From: Fimenecus sp045594645 | GTDB lineage: Bacteria > Bacillota > Clostridia > Oscillospirales > Acutalibacteraceae | Length of the DNA: 21,868 bases | Assembly: GCA_045594645.1 (NCBI GenBank) | Contig: JAZNYY010000053.1 | Location: forward strand, 1 to 21,868 | Reading direction: 5' to 3' | In this document: positions 6,635 through 14,318 of the stretch, piece after piece | Numbering within the stretch: the first letter of the stretch is position 1 | Layout: each line of letters begins with the position of its first letter | Translations under genes and position numbers: made by a program | The notes under the pieces: model-generated | What the model was told of the DNA's origin: nothing | The model's database searches: none | Seen by the model: only the letters and a program-made list of their open reading frames with translations

Positions 6635-7267
6635 TTATGCCTTTTTCTTTTTTAATTTTTCGGCTAAATCAAATTCTGCAAACTTTGTGTTTTCGGTCTT
6701 TTTCATAATTGCTTTCATTATAAGGTATCCCATAACACCTGCAAATACACCAACAAATACGCCACCAATAACATCTGTTACATAGTGTACCATAAGGTAG
6801 ATTCTTGAAAGACCAATAAGTGCAGAGAATACGGGGAAAACCCAAGCGATTTTCTTATTCTTCAATACAAGGAATATCGCAACACCCAATTCAAAAGCGG
6901 CAGTTGTGTGACCCGATGGGAAAGATTTTTCACTCTCAAGATGACCACCTGCAAATTCATGCCAACTCATGAACACGGGGTTGTCTGCATAGTAGATATA
7001 GGGGCGAGGACGAGCAAACAAAGGCTTCATCACAAGGTTTGTGCAAAGTGTTCCTACTAAAACTGCAAAAAGAACTGCCATACCGAATTTGCGTGTCTTT
7101 TTAAACGGGATTAAAAGAGCACCAACAACTGCCATAGGGGTCACAAAAGCTCCGCCACCGAAAAATGTTATAAACTCTGCAACAATGTTCATTGCGGCAC
7201 TGTGAATGTATTCACCAAAGAAAGTGAACACGCTCATGTCAAATGAGTCAAAAATTGAAAAATCCAT
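6635..7267 (-). CDS. PAP2-family membrane phosphatase (undecaprenyl-diphosphate/phosphatidic acid phosphatase type)
   Basis: 210 aa from ATG 7267. The three PAP2 motifs are intact: Lys81 to Arg88-Pro89 (KPLFARPRP), Pro117-Ser-Gly-His120, and Ser154-Arg155 to His161 and Asp165 (SRIYLMVHYVTD). Around five or six hydrophobic helices surround them, and the C-terminus is lysine-rich and cytoplasmic. Family members remove a phosphate from undecaprenyl diphosphate or other lipid phosphates on the outer membrane face. The next gene downstream is a PBP, which fits a peptidoglycan lipid-carrier role by inference. A TTG at 7273 is in frame but abuts the SD; ATG 7267 has AAGGAGA at the proper distance, so it is preferred. 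Its own promoter is at 7300-7328 on the minus strand. Confidence 0.9.
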   Translation of the reverse strand: MDFSIFDSFDMSVFTFFGEYIHSAAMNIVAEFITFFGGGAFVTPMAVVGALLIPFKKTRKFGMAVLFAVLVGTLCTNLVMKPLFARPRPYIYYADNPVFMSWHEFAGGHLESEKSFPSGHTTAAFELGVAIFLVLKNKKIAWVFPVFSALIGLSRIYLMVHYVTDVIGGVFVGVFAGVMGYLIMKAIMKKTENTKFAEFDLAEKLKKKKA

Positions 7268-7299
7268 ATCCAATCTCCTTTATGTATTTTTATGATAAC

Positions 7300-7328
7300 A
7301 TTTTACAACAATTTTTTACCTTTTTCAA
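7300..7328 (-). promoter_or_regulatory. Promoter of the PAP2 gene
   Basis: On the minus strand TTGAAA (7328-7323), 17-base spacer, TAAAAT (7305-7300), 33 bases before ATG 7267. It is divergent from the symporter promoter at 7348-7376. Confidence 0.65.
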
Positions 7329-7347
7329 GACTTCGCAAAGTATATAA

Positions 7348-7376
7348 TTGATTTTACACTAAAAAAGCATTATAAT
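7348..7376 (+). promoter_or_regulatory. Promoter of the GPH symporter gene
   Basis: TTGATT (7348-7353), 17-base spacer, consensus TATAAT (7371-7376), 32 bases before ATG 7409. Confidence 0.8.
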
Positions 7377-7408
7377 GAATTTATAAGAAAATTTTGGTGG
7401 GTGAAATT

Positions 7409-9070
7409 ATGGGGAAACCAAGTAATCTTTTTGGAAAAATATCCAACGGCATAAGAACTGTCAAGTCAAATTGGAGTACCGCGCCCGAGGGTAGCTATGT
7501 GCCCTACAAAGAAATCGTGGCATATTCAGTCGGCGGTGCAGGTGTTTATTTCATTACCGCAATTGTGGGTATGATAGGTCTTAGCGCAGGCAGTATGATT
7601 GTTGGCGCATCAATCGGCATTAAAGCCCTTGATTTGCAGACCATGAATGTTATAACAACGCTAATTATGTTGCTTATTGCGCCTACCCGCGCAATGCTTT
7701 TTGATAATACAAAGAGTAAAATGGGTAAATTCCGCCCCTATATTATGACCTTAGGTCTGCCAACTGCCTTAATCGGTACGGTGTTTGTGTATCTGCCATA
7801 TGAAACTATGGAATACAACGAAAAACTCATTGCAGTTTTTGTGTGCTATACACTTTTGCAGTTTTTCTCACCGTTTTACAGTTCAGCATATTCGGGGCTT
7901 GTTCAGGTTATGTCGGCAAATTCAAAGGAACGCTCTTGGATAATCGAAATCAGTTCAATTATTTACTCCTTTGCACCAACGGTCATAAACCCCGTTATGC
8001 CCCTTATCGGACCTCTTGATAATATTAAAACCTATCGTATCGGCTTCCCTATTTTCTGCACAATCGGTATACTTGTGAGTATGCTCTGTGTTTTCGGCAC
8101 AAAAGAGCGAGTAATTGTACCAAAGCAGTATGTTCAGAAAATGAATTTCTTTGAGGGACTTAAAAAGGTTTCTCACAATAAATATTTCTGGATTATAAAT
8201 ACTTCTCAATGGCTCAGCTTCTTAAATCAGGGATACGGCTACATATTCCAATGGATATTTTATTACGGAATGAACAATCCTGTGGCGTATTCGATTATGA
8301 CCGTTATTAAAGGCGAGGCTTATACACCGGGTATGGTGGCGGCAGCACCGCTTACAAATAAGCTTGGCAAAAAGAGAATTTGCTTAATCTCACTTTCAAT
8401 TCAGGTTGTTTGCCTTGTGCTTATGATATTCCTTTATAAAAACTATGTACTGTTGTTTATCTGCATATTTATAAAAGAAATGGTTGGCGCAGTTTCAATT
8501 ATCTATCTTCCTGCAATGAAAGCGGATATGATGGATTATCAGCAGTATAAAACAGGTGACAGACTTGAGGGCTTTATTGACCAAAGCGGAATTTTAATCG
8601 GCAGTATTGTGGCATTGGCTACAGGCTATGTGTTCCCGCTTATTTTCAAGGCTTACGGCTTTACAAATAACTATGACGATTTGTATAATGCAGATTTCAG
8701 AAATCCTCTTGTAAGAATCGTGATTGTCTGTGCAATTATGGGCACAATTCTTTCGATTATTCCATTCCTTTTCTATGATTTGAGCGAAGAAAAACGAAAG
8801 AATATGATTAATGCGCTTAAGCTTCGCGCAATGTTCGCAGATTTTGAACACGAGGATTTTGACACCGCAACTCTTGTGAATCTCGAACTTGTTTATGAGG
8901 CACAAAACGCTTTGAAAGAATACGAAAATTACAAGACCAAAGCCGAAAAAGAAAAATACCTCGGTGCAAAAATAGTATGTGACGAGGTAGAAAAGCTCAA
9001 AGCAGAAAATCTTTTTAAATGGAATGAAATTGAAAGACAATATCAATCCCTTAAGCAAGTGAATGCATAA
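7409..9070 (+). CDS. MFS transporter, GPH (glycoside-pentoside-hexuronide):cation symporter-like
   Basis: 553 aa integral membrane protein with about 12 hydrophobic segments in two halves. The loop after the second or third helix has DNTKSKMGKFRPYI, matching the D-x3-S-K-x-G-K-x-R-P-Y loop typical of the GPH/MelB family. The sequence MKADMMDYQQYKTGDRLEGF in the second half also fits this family, whose members often have a D-Y-x-x-x-K-T-G-x-R-x-E motif. About 100 C-terminal residues after the last helix are charged and probably coiled (EAQNALKEYENYKTKAEKEK), a longer tail than in MelB. It likely imports a glycoside or uronide with a cation; the substrate is unknown. The nearby HAD-GH3 operon is suggestive only. 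ATG 7409 is chosen over an in-frame TTG at 7394 because GGTGGGTGA lies just upstream of it as SD. Confidence 0.88.
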   Translation: MGKPSNLFGKISNGIRTVKSNWSTAPEGSYVPYKEIVAYSVGGAGVYFITAIVGMIGLSAGSMIVGASIGIKALDLQTMNVITTLIMLLIAPTRAMLFDNTKSKMGKFRPYIMTLGLPTALIGTVFVYLPYETMEYNEKLIAVFVCYTLLQFFSPFYSSAYSGLVQVMSANSKERSWIIEISSIIYSFAPTVINPVMPLIGPLDNIKTYRIGFPIFCTIGILVSMLCVFGTKERVIVPKQYVQKMNFFEGLKKVSHNKYFWIINTSQWLSFLNQGYGYIFQWIFYYGMNNPVAYSIMTVIKGEAYTPGMVAAAPLTNKLGKKRICLISLSIQVVCLVLMIFLYKNYVLLFICIFIKEMVGAVSIIYLPAMKADMMDYQQYKTGDRLEGFIDQSGILIGSIVALATGYVFPLIFKAYGFTNNYDDLYNADFRNPLVRIVIVCAIMGTILSIIPFLFYDLSEEKRKNMINALKLRAMFADFEHEDFDTATLVNLELVYEAQNALKEYENYKTKAEKEKYLGAKIVCDEVEKLKAENLFKWNEIERQYQSLKQVNA

Positions 9071-9094
9071 AATAATTAAGTTATAATTTTAATA

Positions 9095-9123
9095 TTGAAA
9101 TTAAAAAAAATAAGTAGTACAAT
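9095..9123 (+). promoter_or_regulatory. Promoter of azlCD, predicted to start at the first codon
   Basis: TTGAAA (9095-9100), 17-base spacer, TACAAT (9118-9123). The start site would be near 9130, only a base or two before GTG 9132, implying a leaderless or almost leaderless mRNA. Confidence 0.55.
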
Positions 9124-9131
9124 CTTCCACG

Positions 9132-9884
9132 GTGATAATTTTGGAAAAGCAAAATACATTTAAAGCCGCCTTTAAAGCGGCATTTCCGCACACCTTACCC
9201 GTAATGACGGGGTACTTATTTATTGGTATAGCATTCGGCGTAATGTTTGCAGAAAAAGGCTATAATTTTATATGGGCGGCAATAATGAGCCTTACGGTTT
9301 ATGCGGGCTCAGGGCAGTATCTTGCGGTGAACTTCTTTGACCCCGCAGTTAGTCTTTTGCAGGTGGTGTTTCTTACCTTTATGGTGAATGTGCGCCATGT
9401 GTTTTACGGACTTTCACTCCTTGACCGCTTCAAATCTGCAAAAAAATTCAAGCCATATCTGATTTTTTCGTTGACAGACGAAACATATTCGTTGTATTTT
9501 CTCACAAAAACTCCACAAGGAATGAACGAGGGCAAGTTTTTATTTGCGCTTTCAATTCTTGACCAGTCTTATTGGATAATCGGCTCAATCATCGGCTCGG
9601 TTGCAGGGACACTTATTCCCTTTGACTCAACGGGTATCGACTTTGCAATGACAGCCTTGTTCCTTGTAATTCTCACAGAGCAATGGCTTACAAGCAAAAA
9701 TCACTTTCCTGCAATTGTGGGTATAATCAGCTCTGTAATTTGCCTTTTGCTTTTCGGTAAGGATAATTTTGTGTTACCCTCAATGATTTGCATACTCTCA
9801 ATTCTTCTCGCCTTCAAGAAATCACCACTTAATAAGCACGAAGAAGACGCAGAGACAGAAAAGGAGGCGGAAAGCGATGAGTAA
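9132..9884 (+). CDS. azlC: AzlC family branched-chain amino acid exporter, large subunit
   Basis: 250 aa with around six to seven hydrophobic segments. The N-terminal region FPHTLPVMTGYLFIGIAFGV and the segment VYAGSGQYLAVNFF are typical of AzlC. With AzlD it forms a two-subunit exporter for branched-chain amino acids and analogues. The C-terminus is acidic and cytoplasmic. The gene overlaps azlD by 8 bases and so is translationally coupled. The start is uncertain: GTG 9132 has no SD, while the in-frame TTG 9141 sits just after GGTGAT (9131-9136), which would give 247 aa. The predicted transcription start near 9130 allows either a leaderless GTG start or the TTG start. No terminator separates it from the symporter gene 61 bases upstream, so read-through is possible. 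Confidence 0.9.
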   Translation: MIILEKQNTFKAAFKAAFPHTLPVMTGYLFIGIAFGVMFAEKGYNFIWAAIMSLTVYAGSGQYLAVNFFDPAVSLLQVVFLTFMVNVRHVFYGLSLLDRFKSAKKFKPYLIFSLTDETYSLYFLTKTPQGMNEGKFLFALSILDQSYWIIGSIIGSVAGTLIPFDSTGIDFAMTALFLVILTEQWLTSKNHFPAIVGIISSVICLLLFGKDNFVLPSMICILSILLAFKKSPLNKHEEDAETEKEAESDE

Positions 9885-10221
9885 TCTCCCCGTATCCTTT
9901 TGGCGTTCAGTAATTATAATAGTATTGGTGGCACTCACCACCTTTGCAACCCGTGTTATTCCGTTTCTTTTGTTCCCCGACGGCAAAAAAATTCCCAAAA
10001 CCGTTCAGTATCTTGGCAAGGTGTTGCCCGCCGCCGTAATCGGTATGCTTGTGGTGTATTGCTTTAAAAGTGTAGTGCCTACCGAATTTCCATTCGGACT
10101 TCCCGACCTTATCGCAGGTGCGGTAGTTGTATTGTTACATATCTGGAAAAGAAATAATTTACTCAGCATCGGCGTGGGAACAGTTTTGTATATGGTATTA
10201 GTGCAAACAGTATTTGCATAA
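9877..10221 (+). CDS. azlD: AzlD family branched-chain amino acid exporter, small subunit
   Basis: 114 aa with about four hydrophobic helices. The N-terminal pattern (FATRVIPFLLFP, then VLPAAVIGMLVVYCFK) is characteristic of AzlD. It is the partner of the AzlC protein encoded immediately upstream; the reading frames overlap by 8 bases and AAAAGGAGG lies in the azlC 3' end as SD. Both genes end at an intrinsic terminator about 120 bases further on. No Lrp-type AzlB repressor gene is in the window. Confidence 0.9.
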   Translation: MSNLPVSFWRSVIIIVLVALTTFATRVIPFLLFPDGKKIPKTVQYLGKVLPAAVIGMLVVYCFKSVVPTEFPFGLPDLIAGAVVVLLHIWKRNNLLSIGVGTVLYMVLVQTVFA

Positions 10222-10248
10222 GCTTATAGCATCCTTTGTCTAAAGAGA

Positions 10249-10279
10249 GAAAGCGGTGGAGGGATTCAAACGGGCGATT
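10249..10279. repeat. Fragments of two intergenic repeat families
   Basis: Bases 10249-10266 (AAGCGGTGGAGGGATTC) match the right part of the half-unit at 4926-4973. They are followed directly by CGGGCGATTTGTGAAT, which matches the arm of the GTAGGG-type element with one change. Both are truncated and lie between azlD and its terminator. Confidence 0.5.
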
Positions 10280-10341
10280 TGTGAATTTCCCTTACAAATA
10301 CATCAAATCGGTTATTTTGTGCAATATCAATAATCAACCCT

Positions 10342-10371
10342 TGACGGAGATTTTTTCTCCGTCATTTTTTT
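10342..10371 (+). terminator. Terminator of azlCD
   Basis: Perfect 9-bp stem TGACGGAGA/TCTCCGTCA (10342-10350, 10356-10364), five-T loop, and seven T residues after it. Confidence 0.9.
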
Positions 10372-10560
10372 GTTGCTTTTATATAAAAAATAACCTATAT
10401 ATAATAGTATAGGAAAACAAAGGTATAATTTCCAGAAAATATACATAGAATAAGGACAAGATAGGGGTGAAAAATAGGCTAAAATCTCAAAATTTTGTAA
10501 CCGTTTTGTAATAATTTAATGTTTTTTTAAAAATCTCACAAAAATTTTAACAAAAAACAA

Positions 10561-10636
10561 GCCGAAAACCACAATATATGGTGGAAATAAGAGGTCAATT
10601 GGGATATTCAGTCAAAAATTGACTTCGGTTTTTGGC
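10561..10636. other. Structured element with two coaxial 10-bp stems, possible small RNA or operator
   Basis: Outer stem GCCGAAAACC/GGTTTTTGGC (10561-10570, 10627-10636, one G-T wobble) is directly continuous with an inner 10-bp stem GAGGTCAATT/AATTGACTTC (10591-10600, 10617-10626, one wobble). A short CCAC/GTGG hairpin (10569-10584) can form in the remaining branch. The element sits in the AT-rich 10372-10660 stretch and ends 31 bases before the -35 box of the downstream promoter. Apart from this element, 10372-10667 shows only A/T runs, a short CCTAT/ATAGG palindrome at 10394-10412 and no ORF. Confidence 0.5.
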
Positions 10637-10667
10637 ACATTTGCACAAAAAACTTTTTCAAAAAAAT

Positions 10668-10696
10668 TTGACTTTTTGTTGACGGTTGAATATAAT
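10668..10696 (+). promoter_or_regulatory. Strong sigma-A promoter of the G5/3D protein gene
   Basis: TTGACT (10668-10673), 17-base spacer, consensus TATAAT (10691-10696). A start site near 10703 leaves a leader of about 120 bases before ATG 10826. Confidence 0.85.
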
Positions 10697-10702
10697 GTGC
10701 AA

Positions 10703-10825
10703 GGTCACAAAGCGAGAATAACGGTTGTGTTTTCAGCGACTGCGTTACTGTCTTTTCTAAGGCGGTAAACAGGCAAGCCGTTCAAAAAATCTTGAATGGA
10801 TAGCACAGCTTATTAAAGGAGCAGA
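10703..10825 (+). promoter_or_regulatory. Structured 5' leader of the G5/3D protein gene
   Basis: Within the predicted leader, AACGGTTG (10720-10727) pairs with CAAGCCGTT (10774-10782, one bulge). It closes a domain that contains a stem GTTACTGTC/GGCGGTAAAC (10744-10752, 10761-10770, one bulge, loop of 8) and a mini hairpin CAG-CGA-CTG. A further TTCAA/TTGAA hairpin (10781-10795) comes before the SD AAGGAG (10816-10821). It matches no riboswitch consensus I recognise. Confidence 0.4.
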
Positions 10826-12091
10826 ATGATGAATAAAGAATTAAGAGGGCAGGTAAAAGCAACCCGTAAAACAATTTTACGAGTTACGGCTTTGATAATG
10901 GCAATTGCCGTTCTTTGCGCCGGAACAGCTTTCGCTGCCACAAGTGAGACCTATATAACAGATGTTTATGAGGGCTCACAGGTAACAAGAGTAGAGTCAA
11001 GTGAAACTGACCCATATGCAATTGTTGCCGAAGCAGGAATTCAGTTGTCCGAAAACGATAAACTTATCCTTGATGACTTCACAGCGGGTGAGGACAGCCG
11101 AATTATTGTATGCCGTGCAAGTAATGTAACATTTACTTATGCGGACGGAAAAACAGAAAACCTCGTTTTTGCAGGTAGAGTGTCAGAGCTTATTGCCGAA
11201 AAAGGTGTTGAACTTTCAGATAACCTTGTTTCAAGCGTCAACATTAAAGCTGTTGTGACAAACAATATGGAGGTTAAAATCCTCAATAATTACGAACTTA
11301 CAATCAATGTTGATAATGAAATAAGATATGTAAAGTCAACTGCTAAAACTGTAGGCGAACTCCTCGCAGAACAGAAAATCGTTCTTGATGAGGATGATGA
11401 GGTAGTTCCCTCAGCAGACACAGAGCTTTCAAACGAGCTTACTATTGATGTGCTTCGTGTTGAGTATGTAACACGCGAGGCAGAAGAAAGTGTGCCATTC
11501 ACTTCAACCACAAAGTATTCTTCAAGTATGCTTAAGGGCACAAAAAAGATTACTACAGCGGGTGTTAACGGCACAAAAACAGTGGTTTATAAAGACCGCG
11601 TAGTAAACGGCGTTGTTGAATCGACATCAGTTGAAAGTGAAACAGTTACTAAAAAGCCTGTAACACAGGTTACAACAATCGGTACACTTGTTAAAACAAC
11701 CAGTAAGCTAGGTAACAGTAAGATTGAGAAAAACGGCAAGCCTATTTCTGAAATCGCACTTCCCTCAAAATACTCAATCGGCAAAAACAATGTGCCTACT
11801 GAGTATAAATACACAATCACAGGCAAAGCCGCTGCTTATTGTGAGCCGGGCGGAAAAACTGCAACAGGCAAGCCTGTAATGCCGGGTAGAATTGCGGTTA
11901 ATCCAAAGCAGATTCCTTACGGCACAGAAATGTGGATTGTGTCAGATGACGGCGTGGTTTACGGATATTGTGTCGCTGAAGATACCGGCGGATTTGCAAA
12001 GAAGAATAAGTTCGTTGTTGACCTTTATATGAACACCGAAAGCCAGTGTATCAAATGGGGCTCACGAAATGTTACCATTTATGTTCTGTAA
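10826..12091 (+). CDS. Exported cell-wall protein with DUF348, G5 and 3D domains (YabE/Rpf2-like)
   Basis: 421 aa. An N-terminal signal peptide or anchor (about 15-38, ending AGTAFAA) is followed by two ubiquitin-like DUF348 segments (about 42-100 and 100-210), a G5 domain (about 211-290: EYVTREAEESVPF, then G-T-K-K-I-T-T-A-G-V-N-G) and a C-terminal 3D domain (about 328-421). The 3D domain shares the MltA-like lytic transglycosylase fold and acts on peptidoglycan in YabE, YocH and resuscitation-promoting proteins. Two of the three name-giving aspartates are present (Asp386 in AEDTGG, Asp399 in VVDLY); the first is Asn359 in AVNPKQIPYGT. The gene has its own promoter, long structured leader and terminator. 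Start is ATG 10826 or the adjacent ATG 10829, which is better spaced from the SD. Probable role in wall turnover during growth or outgrowth. Confidence 0.88.
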   Translation: MMNKELRGQVKATRKTILRVTALIMAIAVLCAGTAFAATSETYITDVYEGSQVTRVESSETDPYAIVAEAGIQLSENDKLILDDFTAGEDSRIIVCRASNVTFTYADGKTENLVFAGRVSELIAEKGVELSDNLVSSVNIKAVVTNNMEVKILNNYELTINVDNEIRYVKSTAKTVGELLAEQKIVLDEDDEVVPSADTELSNELTIDVLRVEYVTREAEESVPFTSTTKYSSSMLKGTKKITTAGVNGTKTVVYKDRVVNGVVESTSVESETVTKKPVTQVTTIGTLVKTTSKLGNSKIEKNGKPISEIALPSKYSIGKNNVPTEYKYTITGKAAAYCEPGGKTATGKPVMPGRIAVNPKQIPYGTEMWIVSDDGVVYGYCVAEDTGGFAKKNKFVVDLYMNTESQCIKWGSRNVTIYVL

Positions 12092-12107
12092 TTGAATACA
12101 AAGTATT

Positions 12108-12136
12108 AAAGGAGAGTTGCAAAACTCTCCTTTTTT
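12108..12136 (+). terminator. Terminator of the G5/3D protein gene
   Basis: Perfect 11-bp stem AAAGGAGAGTT/AACTCTCCTTT (12108-12118, 12123-12133), loop GCAA, then the T run continues to 12136. Confidence 0.9.
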
Positions 12137-12174
12137 ATGTTATTATTATTCTATACTGTGTGTGGAGTGGTAAT

Positions 12175-13710
12175 ATGAGAGTTTTAACAGTAGAAAATAC
12201 CCGAAAAGTCGAACAGCTTGCCAATGAGGGCGGGATTTCTTATCTTCAGCTTATGGAGAACGCAGGCTCATACTGTGCGAGAATTATCCGTAAAACCTTT
12301 GAAAATTCAAATAAGAGAAATGCCCTTGTAATCTGCGGAAAGGGCAGAAACGGCGGTGACGGCTTCGTAATCGCCCGTAAGCTCTTTGAAAGCGGATATA
12401 GTGTCACCGTTATGATGGCTATGGGTCTTCCGTCAGACCCCGAATCCTCTGAAATGCTCTCTCGCGTGCGTGCAATGGGTATAAATATTGTTTATTATAC
12501 CGATAACGGCTCAACCGATAAATACTTTGAGAATTCACAGCTTATTATAGACTGTATTTTCGGTATCGGCTTCCGCGGTGAGCCTGATGCTCTCACAACC
12601 TCACTTTTCACCAAAATCAACAATTCAAATGCCACAGTAATCAGTATTGATATTCCAAGCGGATTAGAGGGCGATAGCGGTAAAGCACCACAAAATGCAA
12701 TTTCGGCTGATATGACAATTGCCGTATTAGTTCTTAAGCCTGTGCACATCTTAAAGCCCTCAATGGAAAAATGCGGTAAGGTGGTGCTTGCCCCAATCGG
12801 TATTCCTGATAAGTGCTTTGAACAGGTCGAAGCTTCACTTTTTACCGTAAGCACAGAAGAGGTTAAAGCCTTTTTTAAAAGACGCGAAGCCGAAAGCCAT
12901 AAGGGTACATACGGCACGGTGCTTGTAATCGGCGGTAGCTATGAAATGCCCAATGCGGCATATTTTGCATCGCAAGCGGCGGTGAATTCGGGTGCAGGAC
13001 TTGTGAAGCTTGCGTTTCCCTCATTCGCATATAACGCAATATCACCTAAAACCTGCGAGCAGATTTTAATACCTCTCGAAAGTAACAAATCGGGCAGAAT
13101 ATCACAAAATGCAATAAAACGCCTTGAGCGTGAAATTAAAAAATGCTCCTGTGTAGTGCTCGGTTGCGGTATGGGTGCAGATGCCGACACAAAAGCAGTT
13201 ACCGAATTCATAATAAAGAATTCCGAAGTCCCCGTAATTCTCGATGCCGACGGCATAAATTGTCTGGAAAGTAATATAGATATATTAGACGCGGCAAAAG
13301 CACCCGTAATTCTCACACCCCATCCCAAAGAAATGTCGCGCGTTGCGGGTGTAAGTGTTGAGGATGTTGAGTGTAATCGCGGTGCAGTTGTGAAAAGCTT
13401 TACAAAGGCGCACAAATCCGTGCTTGTGCTTAAGGGCGCGTCAACTCTTGTGGGTAGTAGTGAATATGACGATATGTATGTGAATACTACGGGTAATCCC
13501 GGTATGGCAACAGGTGGCTCGGGGGATATTTTGAGCGGAATTATCGGCTCATTTGTAGCCCAAGGTCTTGACCCGTTCAGAAGTGCCGTTGCAGGTGTCA
13601 ATATTCACGGTATGGCAGGGGATAAGGTCAGCGAAAAATATTCAATGATGGGCAACACCCCAACTCTTATTCTTGCCGAGCTACCCGCAACCCTCAAAAA
13701 ATTTGAATAG
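12175..13710 (+). CDS. nnr: Bifunctional NAD(P)H-hydrate repair enzyme (epimerase + ADP/ATP-dependent dehydratase)
   Basis: 511 aa. The N-terminal YjeF_N domain (about 1-215) has the Rossmann motif GKGRNGGDG (55-63) and epimerises R- and S-NAD(P)HX. The C-terminal carbohydrate-kinase-like domain (about 225-505) has HKGTYGTVLVIGG, LTPHPKEMSRVAG and the nucleotide loop GNPGMATGGSGD (440-451, catalytic Asp451) and dehydrates S-NAD(P)HX back to NAD(P)H. Fusion of the two is usual in bacteria. The frame stays open to 12046, but that stretch overlaps the preceding gene and terminator. ATG 12175 begins MRVLTVENTR as in homologues and has GGAG upstream. A -10-like TATACT (12152-12157) is present without a clear -35 box. 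The lipoprotein gene begins 10 bases after the stop. Confidence 0.93.
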   Translation: MRVLTVENTRKVEQLANEGGISYLQLMENAGSYCARIIRKTFENSNKRNALVICGKGRNGGDGFVIARKLFESGYSVTVMMAMGLPSDPESSEMLSRVRAMGINIVYYTDNGSTDKYFENSQLIIDCIFGIGFRGEPDALTTSLFTKINNSNATVISIDIPSGLEGDSGKAPQNAISADMTIAVLVLKPVHILKPSMEKCGKVVLAPIGIPDKCFEQVEASLFTVSTEEVKAFFKRREAESHKGTYGTVLVIGGSYEMPNAAYFASQAAVNSGAGLVKLAFPSFAYNAISPKTCEQILIPLESNKSGRISQNAIKRLEREIKKCSCVVLGCGMGADADTKAVTEFIIKNSEVPVILDADGINCLESNIDILDAAKAPVILTPHPKEMSRVAGVSVEDVECNRGAVVKSFTKAHKSVLVLKGASTLVGSSEYDDMYVNTTGNPGMATGGSGDILSGIIGSFVAQGLDPFRSAVAGVNIHGMAGDKVSEKYSMMGNTPTLILAELPATLKKFE

Positions 13711-13720
13711 GAGAAAATTA

Positions 13721-14242
13721 ATGAAAAAAATCCTTTGCTCATTTCTTTGCGTATTGCTTTTATGCAGTTGCACAAATCTAAAATCAAAGGATGTCGAAAA
13801 CGAGCCGCTGTCAATCAGCGGCTTTACTTGTGTAATGCGGACAACTTTCAATGATATGGAAATCACCGCAAATGCAGAATATATGCTACCTAATACAATT
13901 AAAGTGGAATTTACTGCCCCCGAAACTGTAAAGGGTATGCAAATCGACTGTATAAACGGTGAATATACGGTGCACTATAAAGGCTTGGAGCTTACAGTAA
14001 ACGGCGACAAAATGCCCTTTAATATGGTTTGCCGAGGGCTTGAGGAGTGTATTAACAATGCGCAGGGCAAAACTCCCGCAAAGGACGAAAACAGCGAAAG
14101 TATAGTCTATTCTTACACCGCCGAGGGACACACCTGCAAATTATTTGTCAATCCCGAAACAAAAGCCTTTGAGAAAATATTAATTGACGGTATTGACACT
14201 CTGCATTTTGAAAACTTCCAATATGTTTATGGGACAGACTAA
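13721..14242 (+). CDS. Lipoprotein, possibly YdcC/LolA-like
   Basis: 173 aa. A short lipoprotein signal (MKKILCSFLCVLLLCSC) puts the lipidated cysteine at position 17. The mature part is beta-rich, with alternating strands (ITANAEYMLPNTIKVEFTAP, then GEYTVHYKGLELTVNGDKMP) that fit a LolA/RseB-like sheet, although no catalytic motif is seen. The start is set by AGGAG (13709-13713), which overlaps the nnr stop, so the genes are one operon. In Bacillus subtilis the LolA-like lipoprotein gene ydcC lies between acpS and alr-ndoAI-ndoA. The same neighbourhood here (nnr, lipoprotein, mazF) supports the identification by context, but homology was not tested. Function unknown, probably envelope-associated. 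Confidence 0.75.
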   Translation: MKKILCSFLCVLLLCSCTNLKSKDVENEPLSISGFTCVMRTTFNDMEITANAEYMLPNTIKVEFTAPETVKGMQIDCINGEYTVHYKGLELTVNGDKMPFNMVCRGLEECINNAQGKTPAKDENSESIVYSYTAEGHTCKLFVNPETKAFEKILIDGIDTLHFENFQYVYGTD

Positions 14243-14274
14243 ATAATTTCAGCATAAAATGTATTGCTCCCCGA

Positions 14275-14318
14275 TTTTTTACCTTGAATGTTTAAATCTG
14301 TAAACTCTCGGTAAAACT
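14275..14318 (+). other. Two-step hairpin in the mazF upstream region
   Basis: Outer arms TTTTACC (14277-14283) and GGTAAAA (14310-14316), inner arms GTTTA (14290-14294) and TAAAC (14301-14305). It ends about 10 bases before the SD AAGGAGAG. It could be a regulatory leader or operator; the rest of 14243-14344 shows no antitoxin ORF. Confidence 0.35.

Noticed and set aside
7394..7408. TTG start giving five extra residues for the symporter
   Set aside because: The GGTGGGTGA SD lies within this extension and fits ATG 7409.
8594..9058. 154-aa minus-strand open frame inside the symporter gene
   Set aside because: Shadow of a conserved membrane protein; the Phe/Cys/His-rich product looks non-biological.
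10679..10696. TTGACG six bases before TATAAT as a promoter pair
   Set aside because: Spacing is far too short; the TTGACT at 10668 with 17-base spacing is the proper -35 box.
10703..10825. Known c-di-AMP or c-di-GMP riboswitch upstream of the G5/3D gene
   Set aside because: The conserved consensus blocks of those riboswitches are not present; only generic stems can be drawn.
12046..12174. 43-codon N-terminal extension of nnr
   Set aside because: It overlaps the end of the preceding gene and its terminator; ATG 12175 has an SD and begins with the conserved N-terminus.
12939..13601. 220-aa open frame on the minus strand inside nnr
   Set aside because: Antisense shadow of a well-conserved gene; no SD or recognisable domain, Ser/Pro/Thr-rich translation.
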